DNA of 64,000 nucleotides from Aureococcus anophagefferens. Lineage: Eukaryota; Sar; Pelagophyceae; Pelagomonadales; Pelagomonadaceae. A program made the translations under genes and the position numbers. Shown here piece by piece: positions 1 through 9,674 of the stretch (within the stretch, counting starts at the first letter, position 1; each line of letters begins with the position of its first letter). The DNA lies in assembly GCF_000186865.1 (NCBI RefSeq), contig NW_008705566.1, positions 2,659,699 through 2,723,698 on the forward strand, in the 5' to 3' direction. The notes beneath the pieces are model-generated. The model was given only the letters and a program-made list of their open reading frames with translations, was not told where the DNA came from and ran no database searches.

Positions 1-1604
1 GCGGTGAATTTCGCGGCGCCGATCCCGCGGTCGGGATCCGCGCCGGCCTCGAGCAGCGCCGCGTAGTGGTCGAGGCGCGGGGCCTCGTCCCGGCGGCGCG
101 CGACGCAGAGCGCGAGGAGCGGCGTGAGCGTCGGGGCCATGTCGTCGCTCCGGCCCCGCCGCTCGACGTCGCGCGGCGCGAGGAATCCCCCGTACTTGCT
201 CTGGAGCAGGGCCCGCGCGTGCGCCGCGCCGGGACCGCCGTAGTGCGCGTGGTTCGGATCCGCGCGCTTCGTGCGCCGCGCGGCGTTCGGATCCGCGCCC
301 GCGGCGAGGAGCACGCGCGTGCACTCGAGGCACGGCGCCGCGATGGCGGCGCACAGGGCCGCGGCGGTCGCGAGGTCCACGAGGGGCGCGAAGTCGCCCG
401 TGCCGTCGACGTCGCGCAGGCCCGGCGCGGCGACGAGCAGCTTCAGGATCTCGACCTGCTTGGCGACGTAGTCCTCGAGCGCCATGTCGATCTTGAAGAA
501 CACCTTGTTGTCCCCGCCCATGCCGAGGACGCGCACGCGCGGGCCCGGCGGCGCCGCGGGCAGCGAGTCGACGCCGAGCTCCGCGGCCTGGAACGTGGGC
601 ACGTTCGGAACGGAGCGGCCGACGCCCTTCGTCGCCTCGAGCGCGTAGTGAAACACATAGTTCGCCGAGAGCGCGATCGGCGGGCACTGGTTCGGCCCCG
701 AGCCGCGGTCCGGGTCCGCGCCGGCCTTGAGCAGCGCCTCGACGACGGGCGGGTTGGCGAACTCGATGGCGGAGCCCAGGGGCGTGACGCCCGACGCGTC
801 GCAGCTATCGCAGTCGGCGCCGAACTCGCCGAGGACGGCGACGACGTCCGCGTGGCCGTTCTGCGCGGCGCCGAGGGCCGCGGTGCAGCCGAGGTGGCTC
901 GCGGCCGACGGGTCCGCGCCGGCCGCGAGGAGGCGCCGGGCCGCGGCCGCGTGGCCCTCGAGCGCCGCGCAGACGAGCGGCGGCAGCGGCGACGCGTCGG
1001 ACGTCGCGTCGAGGGCCTCGCCGGCGGCGATGGCCGCGTCGACGGCGCGGTCGTCGCCCATCGACGCCGCCGTCACGAGAAACGGGCTGGGACCCGGGTC
1101 GACCGCCGCGGGCCGCACGCCGTCGACGAGGAGGCCCATGGCGCCGCTCTCCTCGACGACGGGCACCGCGCGCAGGTTGCCGCGCGTGACGCGGCCGCGG
1201 ACGAGCTTCACCTTGTGGCAGCCGGCCGCGTGGGCGCCTTCGCAGCGCGCGCGGCAGATGGCGCCGCACCACCAGCGCACGCCGCAGCCGGCGCAGACGA
1301 TGCCGTCGTCCGGGCCTTTCTGGATCGCGCCGCAGCCCGGGCAGGGAGGCACCATGCGGTCAGCGCCGGCGAAGTTCCTCGCGCCGGCCGGGAGTGGCAG
1401 GTAGTCCTCCCGCGCGAGGAAGGCCTCGAGCGCCCGCGGCGGGCCCTGCATCGCCGCCGTCAGATCCCGGACGAGCGCGTCCGAACCCGCGGCCGCGAGC
1501 GCCCGCGCGCCCTGCGTCTGCCGCTGGCTGCGCAGGCGCTCGGCGTGGTCCTTGTCCGCCTGCTCGACGCCGCCCTTGCGCGCCCGCGTCTTCTTCTTGC
1601 CCAT
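1..1604 (-). CDS. Ankyrin-repeat protein with MYND-like zinc finger (partial, C-terminus beyond window)
   Basis: The frame opens at an ATG on the minus strand (1604-1602, MGKKKTRARK) and stays open for 534 codons to the window edge, so the C-terminus is missing. Residues about 88-129 hold a Cys/His cluster (CPGC, CAGC, WWC, then C-x3-C and a final GC-H) with MYND-type spacing, although the first knuckle spacing is long. Ankyrin repeats follow from about residue 170; AAGADP, KAGADPD and EAGADPD helix-turn cores recur to the edge. MYND and ankyrin modules both bind proteins; partners cannot be read from the sequence. The N-terminus is Lys/Arg-rich with no signal peptide, suggesting cytosol or nucleus. 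No intron is needed. Confidence 0.8.
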   Translation of the reverse strand, partial: MGKKKTRARKGGVEQADKDHAERLRSQRQTQGARALAAAGSDALVRDLTAAMQGPPRALEAFLAREDYLPLPAGARNFAGADRMVPPCPGCGAIQKGPDDGIVCAGCGVRWWCGAICRARCEGAHAAGCHKVKLVRGRVTRGNLRAVPVVEESGAMGLLVDGVRPAAVDPGPSPFLVTAASMGDDRAVDAAIAAGEALDATSDASPLPPLVCAALEGHAAAARRLLAAGADPSAASHLGCTAALGAAQNGHADVVAVLGEFGADCDSCDASGVTPLGSAIEFANPPVVEALLKAGADPDRGSGPNQCPPIALSANYVFHYALEATKGVGRSVPNVPTFQAAELGVDSLPAAPPGPRVRVLGMGGDNKVFFKIDMALEDYVAKQVEILKLLVAAPGLRDVDGTGDFAPLVDLATAAALCAAIAAPCLECTRVLLAAGADPNAARRTKRADPNHAHYGGPGAAHARALLQSKYGGFLAPRDVERRGRSDDMAPTLTPLLALCVARRRDEAPRLDHYAALLEAGADPDRGIGAAKFT

Positions 1605-1908
1605 GGTGCCGCGCGGTGTCACAGGGCCTGCCGGGCTCGCGGAGCCCCTAGGGGTCGTAGCGCGCTTCCGGGTCGCGCGGGTCGGGCTGCGCGACGAAGG
1701 CGCACGTACGCAGCGCCGCGGAGCGCGTCGGGGTCGCGCGGGTCGGGCGCCCTGAGCGTGCGCAAGCAAGGGTCGGTCTCTTGCGCTTGCGCAGGAGAGC
1801 CAGATCTGGACCTCGAGCACGCTCTGCGAAGCGATCCAGGGGCGCCTCGATCGAGCCGCCGCTCGACGGCCGGTCACCGCTCGCCTCGCACCCGCTTAGC
1901 CGCGGCCC
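1605..1908. other. Intergenic with a short direct repeat
   Basis: About 300 bp between the 5' end of the ankyrin/MYND gene and the 3' end of the J-domain gene. GGGTCGCGCGGGTCGGG occurs at about 1671 and again at about 1732, roughly 60 bp apart. No coding support. Confidence 0.5.
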
Positions 1909-4463
1909 CTACTCGAGCTCGGACTCCTCGGCGACCTTCGCCTCGGCGTCCGGCGGCGCGGGCCCGCAGAGCTTGAGGGAGATCCAGCCCTTGAGGGGCT
2001 TCTCGATCTCGATGCGCGGCCGGCCGTCGCACGTGACCTGCTTGCCCGTGTAGGCGACGCGCTCGTCCTTGGCGAGCTCGCCGACCTTGCCCGAGTCGAC
2101 GCGGGGCCCGGACCGCACGCTCGCGCCCGAGTTGCCGCAGACGAGGATGACCTGGGGCTCGTTGGAGATGGCGTGGAAGCGCGGCGTCTCCTTGGGCGTG
2201 CGGTGGAGCAGGATGTTCGCCTTGGCGCCCGTCACGGGGATCACGGGCGGCTTCACGGCGGGCATGGTCGTGCCCCCCGCGTCCTGCATGGCCGCGCGGC
2301 GCCGCCGCTCGGCCTCCTTGTACTGGAGCTTCGTGATGCGGTCCACGGGGTCCTCGGACGCGACGGCCGAGTCGGCGACGGACCGCGGCGAGAACGGCTG
2401 CGGCGGCGGCGGCGGCTCGGGCGCGCGGCCGCGGCGGTGGGCGATCTTGCGCTTCTCGTTCTCGATGGTCTTGTCCATGGCGGCCTTCTCCTTGGCCTTG
2501 CGCGCCTTGTGCCGCGCCTTCATGTCCTCGTCCATGCCCTGCGTCTCGTCGTGCTCGACGATGACCGCCGCGTAGACCGGCGCCTCGGCCGCGGCCTCGA
2601 AGCTCCTCGGCTCGACGTAGCCCTCGGCGTCCGGGTCCGCCACGATGGTCGCGTCCTTCCAGCCCAGCAGGTTTGGGAAGCGCTCGACGGCCGCGAGCTG
2701 CGGGCGCAAGCACGCGTGCCACCGCATCGTGAAGAACGCCGCGCGGAAGACGCGGTCCGCGGCCGCCGCGCCCAGATCCTCGCGCGTGGACCGGAGCGAC
2801 GCGGCGCAGATGCGGCAGTCCGGGCCGGCGAGGATCTCCGTCCTCGCGCGGCCGTCGTCGACGGGCGCCTCGGCTTTGGCGCCGAGCTTCTTCCGGAGCG
2901 GCTGCCGCCGCCGCGGCTGGAACGAGTCGCTGAAGACGAGCTCGCCGGCGACGCCGTAGTCGACGCGCCGCGCCCGGAGCTGCACCGTCTCGAAGGCGCG
3001 CCGCTTCGCGGCCTGGTCGTCGCGCGCCGCGAGCTTCCGCGGCCGCGGCGCCGCGGAGCAGTGGCGCCGCGGCTCGTCCGGCCCCGCGCCGAACTGGAAC
3101 TTGACGACGAGGCAGCCGCGGCTGTGCGGCGCGTCGAGCAGCGGGAGGCCCTCGTTGGGCACGCGCACGGTGAGGACGAGGCGCCCCGCGACGAGGTCGC
3201 CGCGGCGGCCCCGCCGGTCCGGCGCGCGGCCGCAGACGGCCACCGCGGCGCCGCCGAGCGTCGCGATGGACGCCGTGAAGACGTCGCCGGGGGCCAGCGT
3301 GGAGCAGTCGACGACGCGCTCGGCCTCGAGGTCGACGCCGACGCGGCGCACGGCGGAGCTCGCCGGGTTCTCGACCTGGAGCGCGAGGACCTGGGCAGGA
3401 AAAGGGTGATTCAAGTTCGCTTCAATGTGAGTGTTCCGCGCGCGCGCGTTCCGGAAAAAACATCCACGCTTCGAGACCGTTCCAAGAGATGATCGCTCGT
3501 CCAAAAATCAGCCGAAACGAGTGGAAACCGGCCGAGATAGGAGCCTTTGAAGTTGGGAATTTCGCTCTCTTTTCCTGCCCTGGCGAGGACGAGGTCGCCG
3601 GGCTCCGCGTCGACGTCGCAGACGCCCGCCTCGCCGGGGTACTCCCACTTCTTCGAGGCGAGCTCGCCGCGGCGCACCTCGACGGTGCGGGTCTTGGTCT
3701 GCGTGTGGAGCTTGCCCGTGCGGCCGACGACGGTCCGCTCGAAGGACACGGTGCGCTCGCAGCCCGTGAGGACGTCCTCGAGGGAGACGACGACGGCGAC
3801 GTGCTTCGTCGGCGTCCGCTTCTTCTTGCCCTTCTTCAGGAGCTCCTTGAGCTTGGGCTTCCACGTCGGCGGCGGCTTCCACGCGTTCTCCTCGTTCTCG
3901 CGGCGCCGGTTCCGCCGGTGGTCGTACTGCTTGTCGAGCTCCTCCTCGGAGATGCGCTGCCGGTCGTACTGGCGCCGCGTCGCCTGGTCGCCCAGGATCT
4001 CGAAGGCCTCCTGGATGCTCAGGAACGTCTCCTTGGCCTCCTCGGCCGCCTCCTCCGCGGACGCGCAGCCCTTGATCTGCTTGCCCGTCTGGCGCAGCTT
4101 GTCCGGGTGGTACTTGAGGCACATCTTCTTGTAGGCCTTGCGCACCTGGTCCGCCGTCGCGTTCTCGCCGATGCCCAGGTACTTGTAGTAGTTCTCGTTC
4201 GCGTCGAAGGGCCGGACCGGCGGCGCGTCGAAGTCGTCGTCGCGCGGCTGGAACTCGGGGTCCGTCCGCGCGCGCTCCGAGTCCCGCGACTGCTGCCGGT
4301 TGTGCACCGCGAGCTGGTGCTCGCGCACCTTCTGCATGAAGGGCGACCGCTGGAAGTTCTCCACCTGCTCCTTCGTGCGGAAGAGGCTCGGGCCCCGGCG
4401 ATTCCGCTCGGCCAGCTCGCGATCCCGGCGCACGAGGGCATCGTTGTAGTCCACGAGCGCCAT
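1909..4463 (-). CDS. J-domain (DnaJ/Hsp40) co-chaperone-like protein, one introner intron
   Basis: Two exons, complement(3591..4463) and complement(1909..3390), join to 784 residues; the 200-bp intron is an introner element plus one target copy. Splicing joins GDL to VLALQVEN with no lost base. A J-domain lies at about residues 91-170, with the HPD tripeptide at 119-121 that stimulates Hsp70 ATPase. A lysine-rich stretch and a DnaJ C-terminal-like beta region (KHVAVVVSLEDVLTGCERTV) follow; the GDLVLAL strand typical of this fold is rebuilt only after intron removal. No Cys-rich zinc domain is seen. The C-terminal 120 residues look SH3-like (VAYTGKQVTCDGRPRIEIEK). The leader on the coding strand carries two GAGCAGCCC motifs about 100 bases upstream. 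Client proteins are unknown. Confidence 0.87.
3391..3582 (+). mobile_element. Introner element, family 1, in the J-domain gene
   Basis: A 192-bp element flanked by perfect 8-bp duplications GCGAGGAC (3383-3390 and 3583-3590; GTCCTCGC on the gene strand). Terminal inverted repeats on the gene strand are CAGGGCAGGAAAAG and the complement of CTGGGCAGGAAAAG. The intron is 3391-3590 on the minus strand: GT comes from the duplicated target, AG from the element end. The strand given is that of the core CGTCCAAAAATC, so the core is antisense to the gene. Confidence 0.93.
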
Positions 4464-4670
4464 GACGGTTCCGGGCGCGCGTCTCTCTCCCGCGTCCCTC
4501 CCGCGGTCTGCGTGGCCAGAAGACGCCTCGCGTGGAGCTTCGAGTGCAACAAGGGCTGCTCTTTGGGCTGCTCAGAGATGTTGCAGTGCTCGCAAAAGAC
4601 GATGAGCTCTGCCTTGCGACAGTAGGCAGAGGCAAGGACGACGGTGCGAAGGAGACCAGGTCGCGCAGCA

Positions 4671-5654
4671 ATGCTCCGGAGACCAGGTCATGCTTTAGTT
4701 CTACTGCTGCTCTGCTCCGCGAGCGCCTTGCACGTCGAGCCGTGGCTGCGGGCGCGCGGCGTCGAGTTCGGCAAAAGCATCAGCATCGGCGCGAGCGACG
4801 GCCTCCGCGGCCTCGTGTCGACGGCGCCGATCGCCGCCGGCGACGTGCTGTGCTCGGCGCCGCTCGCGTCGGCGCTGCACGTCGAGCTCACCGACGCGGA
4901 CTGGCTCTGGGACCTGTCGCGCCTCGTGCTCGCGGCGCCGGAGGGCTACGCCGAGTGGTACGCGTCGCTTCGCGACGACCTGGACACCCTGCCGCTCCTC
5001 TGGCCCATCGAGGACCTGCCCTACTGCTACGCGCCGGTCTGCGAGCGGCTGTTCCTCGTCCAGACGCAGGCGGGCTTGCGGGGCGGCGACGCGCGCGCGT
5101 GGACGGAAGCCGCGGCCTGCGTGCTGTCGCGCGCCTTCGTCGTCGACGCCGCGACGCCGCTGGCCGTCCTGTCGCCCGGCGCGGACTTGGTGAACCACGC
5201 GCCGGAGCCGCCGGGCGCGTCGCCGTTCTTCCTCGACGGCGACCGCGTCGGCGTGCGCGCGACGTCGGCGGCGCCGCCGGGCGCCGCGACGGTGAGCTAC
5301 GCGGCGCGCGCGGGCAACGACCGCCTCTTCGCCAACTACGGCTTCGTGCAGCGCGACAACGCGGACGACGAGTACGTCCTCGAGGACGACCTCCGCTTGT
5401 TCCGCGGCGGCGCGTGGTCGCGCCGGTCCGCGGAGCGGCTCCGCGCGCGCTCGTCGAGCGACGCGGCGGCCCTCGAGCTCGCCAGGGGCCTGCTCCGCGA
5501 CGAGGCCGACGAGGTCGAGGCGGGCCTCGAGGACGCGTGCGGCCGCGGCTCGGACAGAGCGGCGCTCGTCGCCGCGTTCCTCGCGGAGAAGCTGCGCGTC
5601 CTCGAGGAGGGCCTCGCCGCGGAGTACCTCTGGGCGCGTAACGACGACGCTTAA
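4671..5654 (+). CDS. SET-domain protein, Rubisco LSMT-like, with signal peptide
   Basis: 327 residues from the ATG at 4671; an in-frame ATG at 4644 adds nine residues. I prefer 4671 because it opens directly into a hydrophobic signal sequence (HALVLLLLCSASA). The SET core follows the LSMT/SETD6 pattern: GLRGLVS near residue 45, ADLVNH at 171-176 (the NH motif that contacts S-adenosylmethionine), and SYAARAGNDRLFANYGF at 209-225 matching the family's SYG-N-LL-YGF signature. Known relatives methylate lysines of Rubisco and other proteins. The signal peptide suggests entry to the secretory route or, in a heterokont, the plastid. The substrate-binding C-terminal half is short. It converges on the next gene with 3 bp between stops. 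Confidence 0.85.
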   Translation: MLRRPGHALVLLLLCSASALHVEPWLRARGVEFGKSISIGASDGLRGLVSTAPIAAGDVLCSAPLASALHVELTDADWLWDLSRLVLAAPEGYAEWYASLRDDLDTLPLLWPIEDLPYCYAPVCERLFLVQTQAGLRGGDARAWTEAAACVLSRAFVVDAATPLAVLSPGADLVNHAPEPPGASPFFLDGDRVGVRATSAAPPGAATVSYAARAGNDRLFANYGFVQRDNADDEYVLEDDLRLFRGGAWSRRSAERLRARSSSDAAALELARGLLRDEADEVEAGLEDACGRGSDRAALVAAFLAEKLRVLEEGLAAEYLWARNDDA

Positions 5655-5657
5655 AAC

Positions 5658-6386
5658 TCAGGCCAGCCGGTGGCTCAAAAGCCAGGCGTACAGGTCCGGG
5701 TTCGCGTAGGTGGGGATCGTCGACGCGTGGCCGACGGACGTCGGCCAGCCCGGCGGCGTCGGCGCCTCGGGGTAGATCGTCGCCCGGGCGTCGTCCTCGG
5801 ACGCGCCGGCCTTGCGGAGCGCGTCCACGAGCTTCGCGCTGATGTACGACTGCACGATGACGTCGTTCGCGCCGTGGAAGGCCCAGACGGGCACGCCCGA
5901 GAGCGCCGCGGGCCGCGCGGAGCCCGCGGGCGCGACGGGCGCGCAGGCGGCGAAGCGCCTCGTCGTCGCCGCGTGGAGCGCGCCGCTGCCGCCCATGGAG
6001 TGGCCCGTCACGTAGAGCCGCGTCGCGTCGAGGGCCGGCACGTCGGCGCTCGCGAGGAGGAAGTCGACGAAGCGCGACACGTCGTCCGGCGCCCAGCCGA
6101 AGGACGTCTGCGGCGCGACGACGACGAACGACGAGGCGAGCGCCGGGATCGCGACGCCCCTCTCGAGCGACACGGGCGGCGTCCCCGTCGCGCCCTCGCT
6201 GATGAGCCCGCGGACGTCGGTGCCGCTCTCGCCGGCGCCGTGCAGATATAAGAGCAGCGGCCAGGGCGCGTCGCTGGTGGCCGCGGCGGGCGGCGCGTAG
6301 AGCAGCGCGGCGTAGGTGTTCGGGTCCTTGATCTCCTTCAGCGCGAGGCCGGACATGGTCGCGAGCGCGCAGAGGAGCCGGCGCAT
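5658..6386 (-). CDS. Alpha/beta hydrolase, predicted esterase/peptidase
   Basis: 242 residues from the ATG at 6386 (MRRLLCALATMSG). An upstream in-frame ATG at 6521 would add 45 residues from a repeat-containing leader and is less likely. The fold is an alpha/beta hydrolase: YLHGAGESGTD at 47-57 (oxyanion loop), nucleophile elbow GHSMGG with Ser130, acid in FHGANDVIVQ (Asp175), and His220 in VGHAS. The HGAGE-G-D motif resembles the predicted-peptidase/polyhydroxybutyrate-depolymerase-like esterases. The substrate is not evident. The hydrophobic N-terminus could be a short signal peptide. Confidence 0.85.
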   Translation of the reverse strand: MRRLLCALATMSGLALKEIKDPNTYAALLYAPPAAATSDAPWPLLLYLHGAGESGTDVRGLISEGATGTPPVSLERGVAIPALASSFVVVAPQTSFGWAPDDVSRFVDFLLASADVPALDATRLYVTGHSMGGSGALHAATTRRFAACAPVAPAGSARPAALSGVPVWAFHGANDVIVQSYISAKLVDALRKAGASEDDARATIYPEAPTPPGWPTSVGHASTIPTYANPDLYAWLLSHRLA

Positions 6387-6410
6387 GCACACACAGCGTC
6401 GGTGCTGCGA

Positions 6411-6482
6411 TGCTCGACGCGTCGAAGAAGCGCGGCCGAGGTAATGGGCTCGGAGAGTTGCCGCGATGCTCGACGCGTCGAA
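6411..6482. repeat. Short direct repeat in 5' leader of the esterase gene
   Basis: The 20-mer CGATGCTCGACGCGTCGAAG occurs at about 6412 and again at about 6464, roughly 53 bp apart. It contains the palindrome CGACGCGTCG. It lies just upstream of the esterase start and could be a local duplication or a regulatory site; nothing shows which. Confidence 0.6.
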
Positions 6483-6758
6483 GCGCCCGGCTGGACGATG
6501 GAGGCGTCGAGCTTCTGCCACAAAGGTACCTTGGCCAAGTTTGCGAGTGCAATAAGTTTCATAGCAGCTCAGAGGTTGGTGTTCTCTCTGTCGGCCTTAA
6601 TCCTTATCCGCCAACAGCTACACGATTCGAGTGTGCCTGTTCGGATTGGCGCCGTCCGACGGCACCCGCGCGGCCTGGTCCGCCCGCCGGGGCGTCGCCG
6701 CCGCGGGAGGCACGACGAACATCGTGCTCCGACGACACCGCCCGGCGGGGCAGCCTCC

Positions 6759-8026
6759 ATGGCCAAGACGGGCAAGCAGGAGCTGGGCATCGCCGTGTCC
6801 GGCGCCTGGGCGGCGACGCTGCTGGACCGGTGGGCGAGCCTGCTCGGCGGCGAGCGGGAGAACAACGTCGCGCGCCTCGTCGTCGGCGACGTGCGCGTCA
6901 CGGCCTGGGACGTGTCCAAGGTCGGGCGCACGCTGCTGCCGATGTGGGCCGCGCGCGTCGAGGTCCTGCTGAGCTGCCTCGGCGCGGGCCCGCAGGAGTG
7001 CCTCCACGGCGCCGTCGACCACCTCGAGGAGATGCTGCCGTCGACGCCCGCGGCCGTCGTCGCGCTCGCGGACGCGCGCGCCGCGCCCGCGGACGCCGCG
7101 GTCCGCCGCGAGCTCGAGCGCTTCGGCGTCGACTACTACCCGTCGCCGCCGCCGCCGGGCGTCGGCGGCGAGACGGGCGCCTTCGACGCCGGCGCCCGCG
7201 CCATGCTCGAGGGCCTGCTGAAGCGCCGCTTCGCGGCGCTGCCGGACCTGCTGCGCGTCTGCATCCCGCGCTTCGAGCTCGCGCGCGACGACGCGGGCGG
7301 CGGCGGCGGCGTCGCCGCCTTCTACGAGGTCTGCTGCGCGACGCGGGGGCCCGGCGGCGCGCCCCAACCCGACGACGACTTCCGGGGCTGGGCGACGCCG
7401 CGCCGCTCAGGGCAGGACAAGAGAGCGAAATTCCCAACTTCAAAGGCTCATATCTCGGCCGTTTTCCACTCGTTTCGGCTGATTTTTGGACGGGCGATCA
7501 TCTCTCGGAACGCTCTCGGAGCGTGGATGCTTTTTACGGAACGCGCGCGCGCGGAACACTCACGTTGAAGCGACGTTGAATCACCCTTGTGCTGCCCAGG
7601 CGCCGCTACTCCGAGTTCAAGGCGCTCGCGGCCGCGCTGAAGCGGGCGGCGCGGACGCCGCCGCTGCCGGGCTCGCGGCGCTCGCTGGAGTCGGTGCTCA
7701 GCCGCGTCGGCTTCCCGGACACGCGCTACCTCGACAAGCGCCGCGCGGCGCTCGACGCGTGGCTCCGAGCCGTCGTCGCGCTCTCCGCGGGCTTCGACGA
7801 CGCGGGCGCGCGCGCGGCCGTCGTCGACTTCGTCGACCCCGCCGGCCACCTCCACATGGTCCTCGCGCGCCCGACCCGCACGAACCGCCTCCGCGCCCTG
7901 GAGTCGCTGCTGTCGCCGCCGCCGCCGCCGGACCCGCCCGCGCCACCCGAGGACGCCCATCGACGGCCGCCGCCGGCGCCCGACGCCGGCCCGGACGTCG
8001 TCGACGTGAGCGCCGTCGGGAAATAA
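6759..8026 (+). CDS. Degenerate Arf-like domain fused to a PX domain, one introner intron
   Basis: Exons 6759..7399 and 7600..8026 join to 355 residues (phase 2); the joined codons rebuild the PX signature RRYSEFK that the element interrupts. Residues about 8-125 align in order with an Arf/Arl GTPase: a first strand and a loop where GxxxxGK should be (here SGAWAATLL, no Lys), DVSKVGRTLLPMW in place of DxGGQxxxRxxW, then the EEML helix and a strand where NKxD is missing. It should therefore not bind nucleotide normally. The PX domain (about 190-305) normally binds phosphoinositides on endosomes; the LPPK loop reads LPGS. A Pro-rich tail follows. GGGGCAGCC precedes the ATG by three bases. Confidence 0.8.
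7408..7599 (-). mobile_element. Introner element, family 1, in the Arf-like/PX gene
   Basis: 192 bp, flanked by perfect 8-bp duplications GCGCCGCT (7400-7407 and 7600-7607). Ends on the gene strand: CAGGGCAGGACAAG and the complement of CTGGGCAGCACAAG. The intron is 7400-7599 and must use GC as donor, since the target duplication starts with GC and only this cut restores the PX frame. The core (7470-7492) is antisense to the gene. Confidence 0.93.
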
Positions 8027-8223
8027 TAGACCGAGACGACGGCGGGAGGGCGTTTTTTTTTTGCCGCAGGGCGTCGATAATTACTAGTAGCGTACTTGAA
8101 GGCCTTGATGCTCTCCCAACGTTTGCATGGTGCTCTCGCTAGCTCCGTCACCGTCCTCGTCATCCGGAACGGAGGTAGCAGTCGTGTACTGCGTTCGCCG
8201 GAACACACATTTAGCAACCAACC

Positions 8224-9315
8224 ATGCGCCTCATGGCCCACGACGCGAGCCTGTTGCCCATCGTCGAGCGCGACTTGCAGACGAGCGCGCGCACGGCCGA
8301 GCGCCTCAAGAAGGCGAAGCGCTCGGACCTCCAGCTCTCGCGCTACGACTCCTCCGACGACAGCGACGAGGAGACCGGCGCGCTGACGCGGACCTGGGGC
8401 CTCGTGGCCCGCACGGCCCTCGCCTTCGCGCTCGTCTGCACCGTTTTGTTCCAGTCCGCGGCGCGCGTCGGCCGCTGGGGCGGGCCGGCGCCCGCGTACC
8501 GCCGGCGCCTGCGGCGGGACGCGCCGGCGCCGGCGCGGGAGCCCGCCGTGCGCTGGCGCGAGTCGGCGCCCGCGTTCGGCGAGACGGCGGCCGTCGTGAT
8601 GCCGGAGCCCGTCGACCGCTTCGACGAGCTCGCGGCGAGCGACGAGACCGCGGCGGCGCCGCTCGACCTCGCGGAGCTCGCGCCGGCGCACCGCCTCACG
8701 GTCGCGGGCCACTCCCTCGGCGTCGCCGCGGCGCTCTTCCGCGCCGCGGCGACCGACGGCGGCGGCGTCGACGGCCGCGCGTTCGTCGACGCGACGTCCG
8801 CCCTGGGGCCGTGGCTCGACTCGCTCGGCTGCGGCATCACGAAGATGGTCAACGTCAACGTCGCCAAGCTCGAGCAGCGCTTCGGCGACGCGGCGACCGT
8901 CGACGTGGAAGTCGCCGTCGCCGACGAGGTCGCGCGCGGCGCGGGCGGCGACGACGACTCCGTCTTCGTCGCCGCCCTGTGGAACGCGCGGATCCTCAAC
9001 CTCGTCGGCCGCCTCATCGACGACGTCCTCGAGGCCGACGACCTGGCCACGGACGAGCGGACCATCAGCGCCATCGCGACGCGCGCCTACCAGAAGACGC
9101 TCGCGAAGCACCACAACTGGGTCCTCCGGCCCGCCGCGAAGGCGCTCCTCAAGATGACGCCGGACCGCGCGTCGCTCCTGCGGGACCGCTTCGGCTACGA
9201 GGCCGACGAGTGGAACACGCGGGCGCGGGCCGACTTTGCCGACTTCTCCGGCGCCCTCCAGGCCTGCCTCCGGAGGCTCGCGGCCGTCTACGCGCCCTAC
9301 GACGAAGAGATCTGA
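8224..9315 (+). CDS. GLTP-domain (glycolipid transfer) protein with membrane anchor
   Basis: 363 residues. The N-terminal 50 residues are charged, ending in an acidic Ser/Asp run; a single hydrophobic segment lies at about 59-79; then a linker. The C-terminal 215 residues match the glycolipid-transfer fold: FVDATSALGPWLDSLG, a helix with NVAKL in place of the family's D-x3-N-x2-KL, LWNARILNLVGRL for the tryptophan helix, and AYQKTLAKHHNW, where the conserved His binds the lipid head group. Known GLTP proteins move sphingolipids or ceramide-1-phosphate between membranes. The anchor would tether the domain to a membrane face, an uncommon arrangement. Exact lipid cannot be told. No intron seen. 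Confidence 0.78.
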   Translation: MRLMAHDASLLPIVERDLQTSARTAERLKKAKRSDLQLSRYDSSDDSDEETGALTRTWGLVARTALAFALVCTVLFQSAARVGRWGGPAPAYRRRLRRDAPAPAREPAVRWRESAPAFGETAAVVMPEPVDRFDELAASDETAAAPLDLAELAPAHRLTVAGHSLGVAAALFRAAATDGGGVDGRAFVDATSALGPWLDSLGCGITKMVNVNVAKLEQRFGDAATVDVEVAVADEVARGAGGDDDSVFVAALWNARILNLVGRLIDDVLEADDLATDERTISAIATRAYQKTLAKHHNWVLRPAAKALLKMTPDRASLLRDRFGYEADEWNTRARADFADFSGALQACLRRLAAVYAPYDEEI

Positions 9316-9674
9316 CCCGCGCGTGTCCGATCGACGCTTAACTGTACATGTCTACTACGTAGTAGCTGTGTGCGTCGCTCCCGGGCTGCTTGAGCTGCTT
9401 GGCCTAACATACCCCGCCGGCGGGATGTCACGGTTAAACACCGCTTAGAGATGTTGTTTTTGAACATTCCGAATCATTGGACCGAATGGCATCGCAGCAT
9501 TCCAGGGGTGGCCGTCCTGGCTGCGTAGAACGTATGACCGCAGCCCCGGCCCTCGCGCCCACCCAATTAGAGTCTGTCATGCAACTCAACTGTGCGCGCG
9601 CGCCGAACCACGTTGAGAAGTGCAACGTTCGTCGAAGGTTTTGGATGCCGAAGGCTGCCCGACACATCATCACG
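9316..9674. other. Intergenic, no gene seen
   Basis: About 360 bp, lower in GC than the surrounding genes. The downstream frame is open back to 9477, but its upstream part is not protein-like, so it is taken as leader. Two GTTGAA/CAACGTT-type words lie near 9613-9630. Confidence 0.5.

Noticed and set aside
66..1976. Plus-strand 636-codon frame at the left edge
   Set aside because: Arg-rich shadow of the minus-strand ankyrin/MYND gene, which carries recognisable domains.
7589..8026. A separate small gene starting at 7589
   Set aside because: It starts inside the introner end; it is the second exon of the PX gene.
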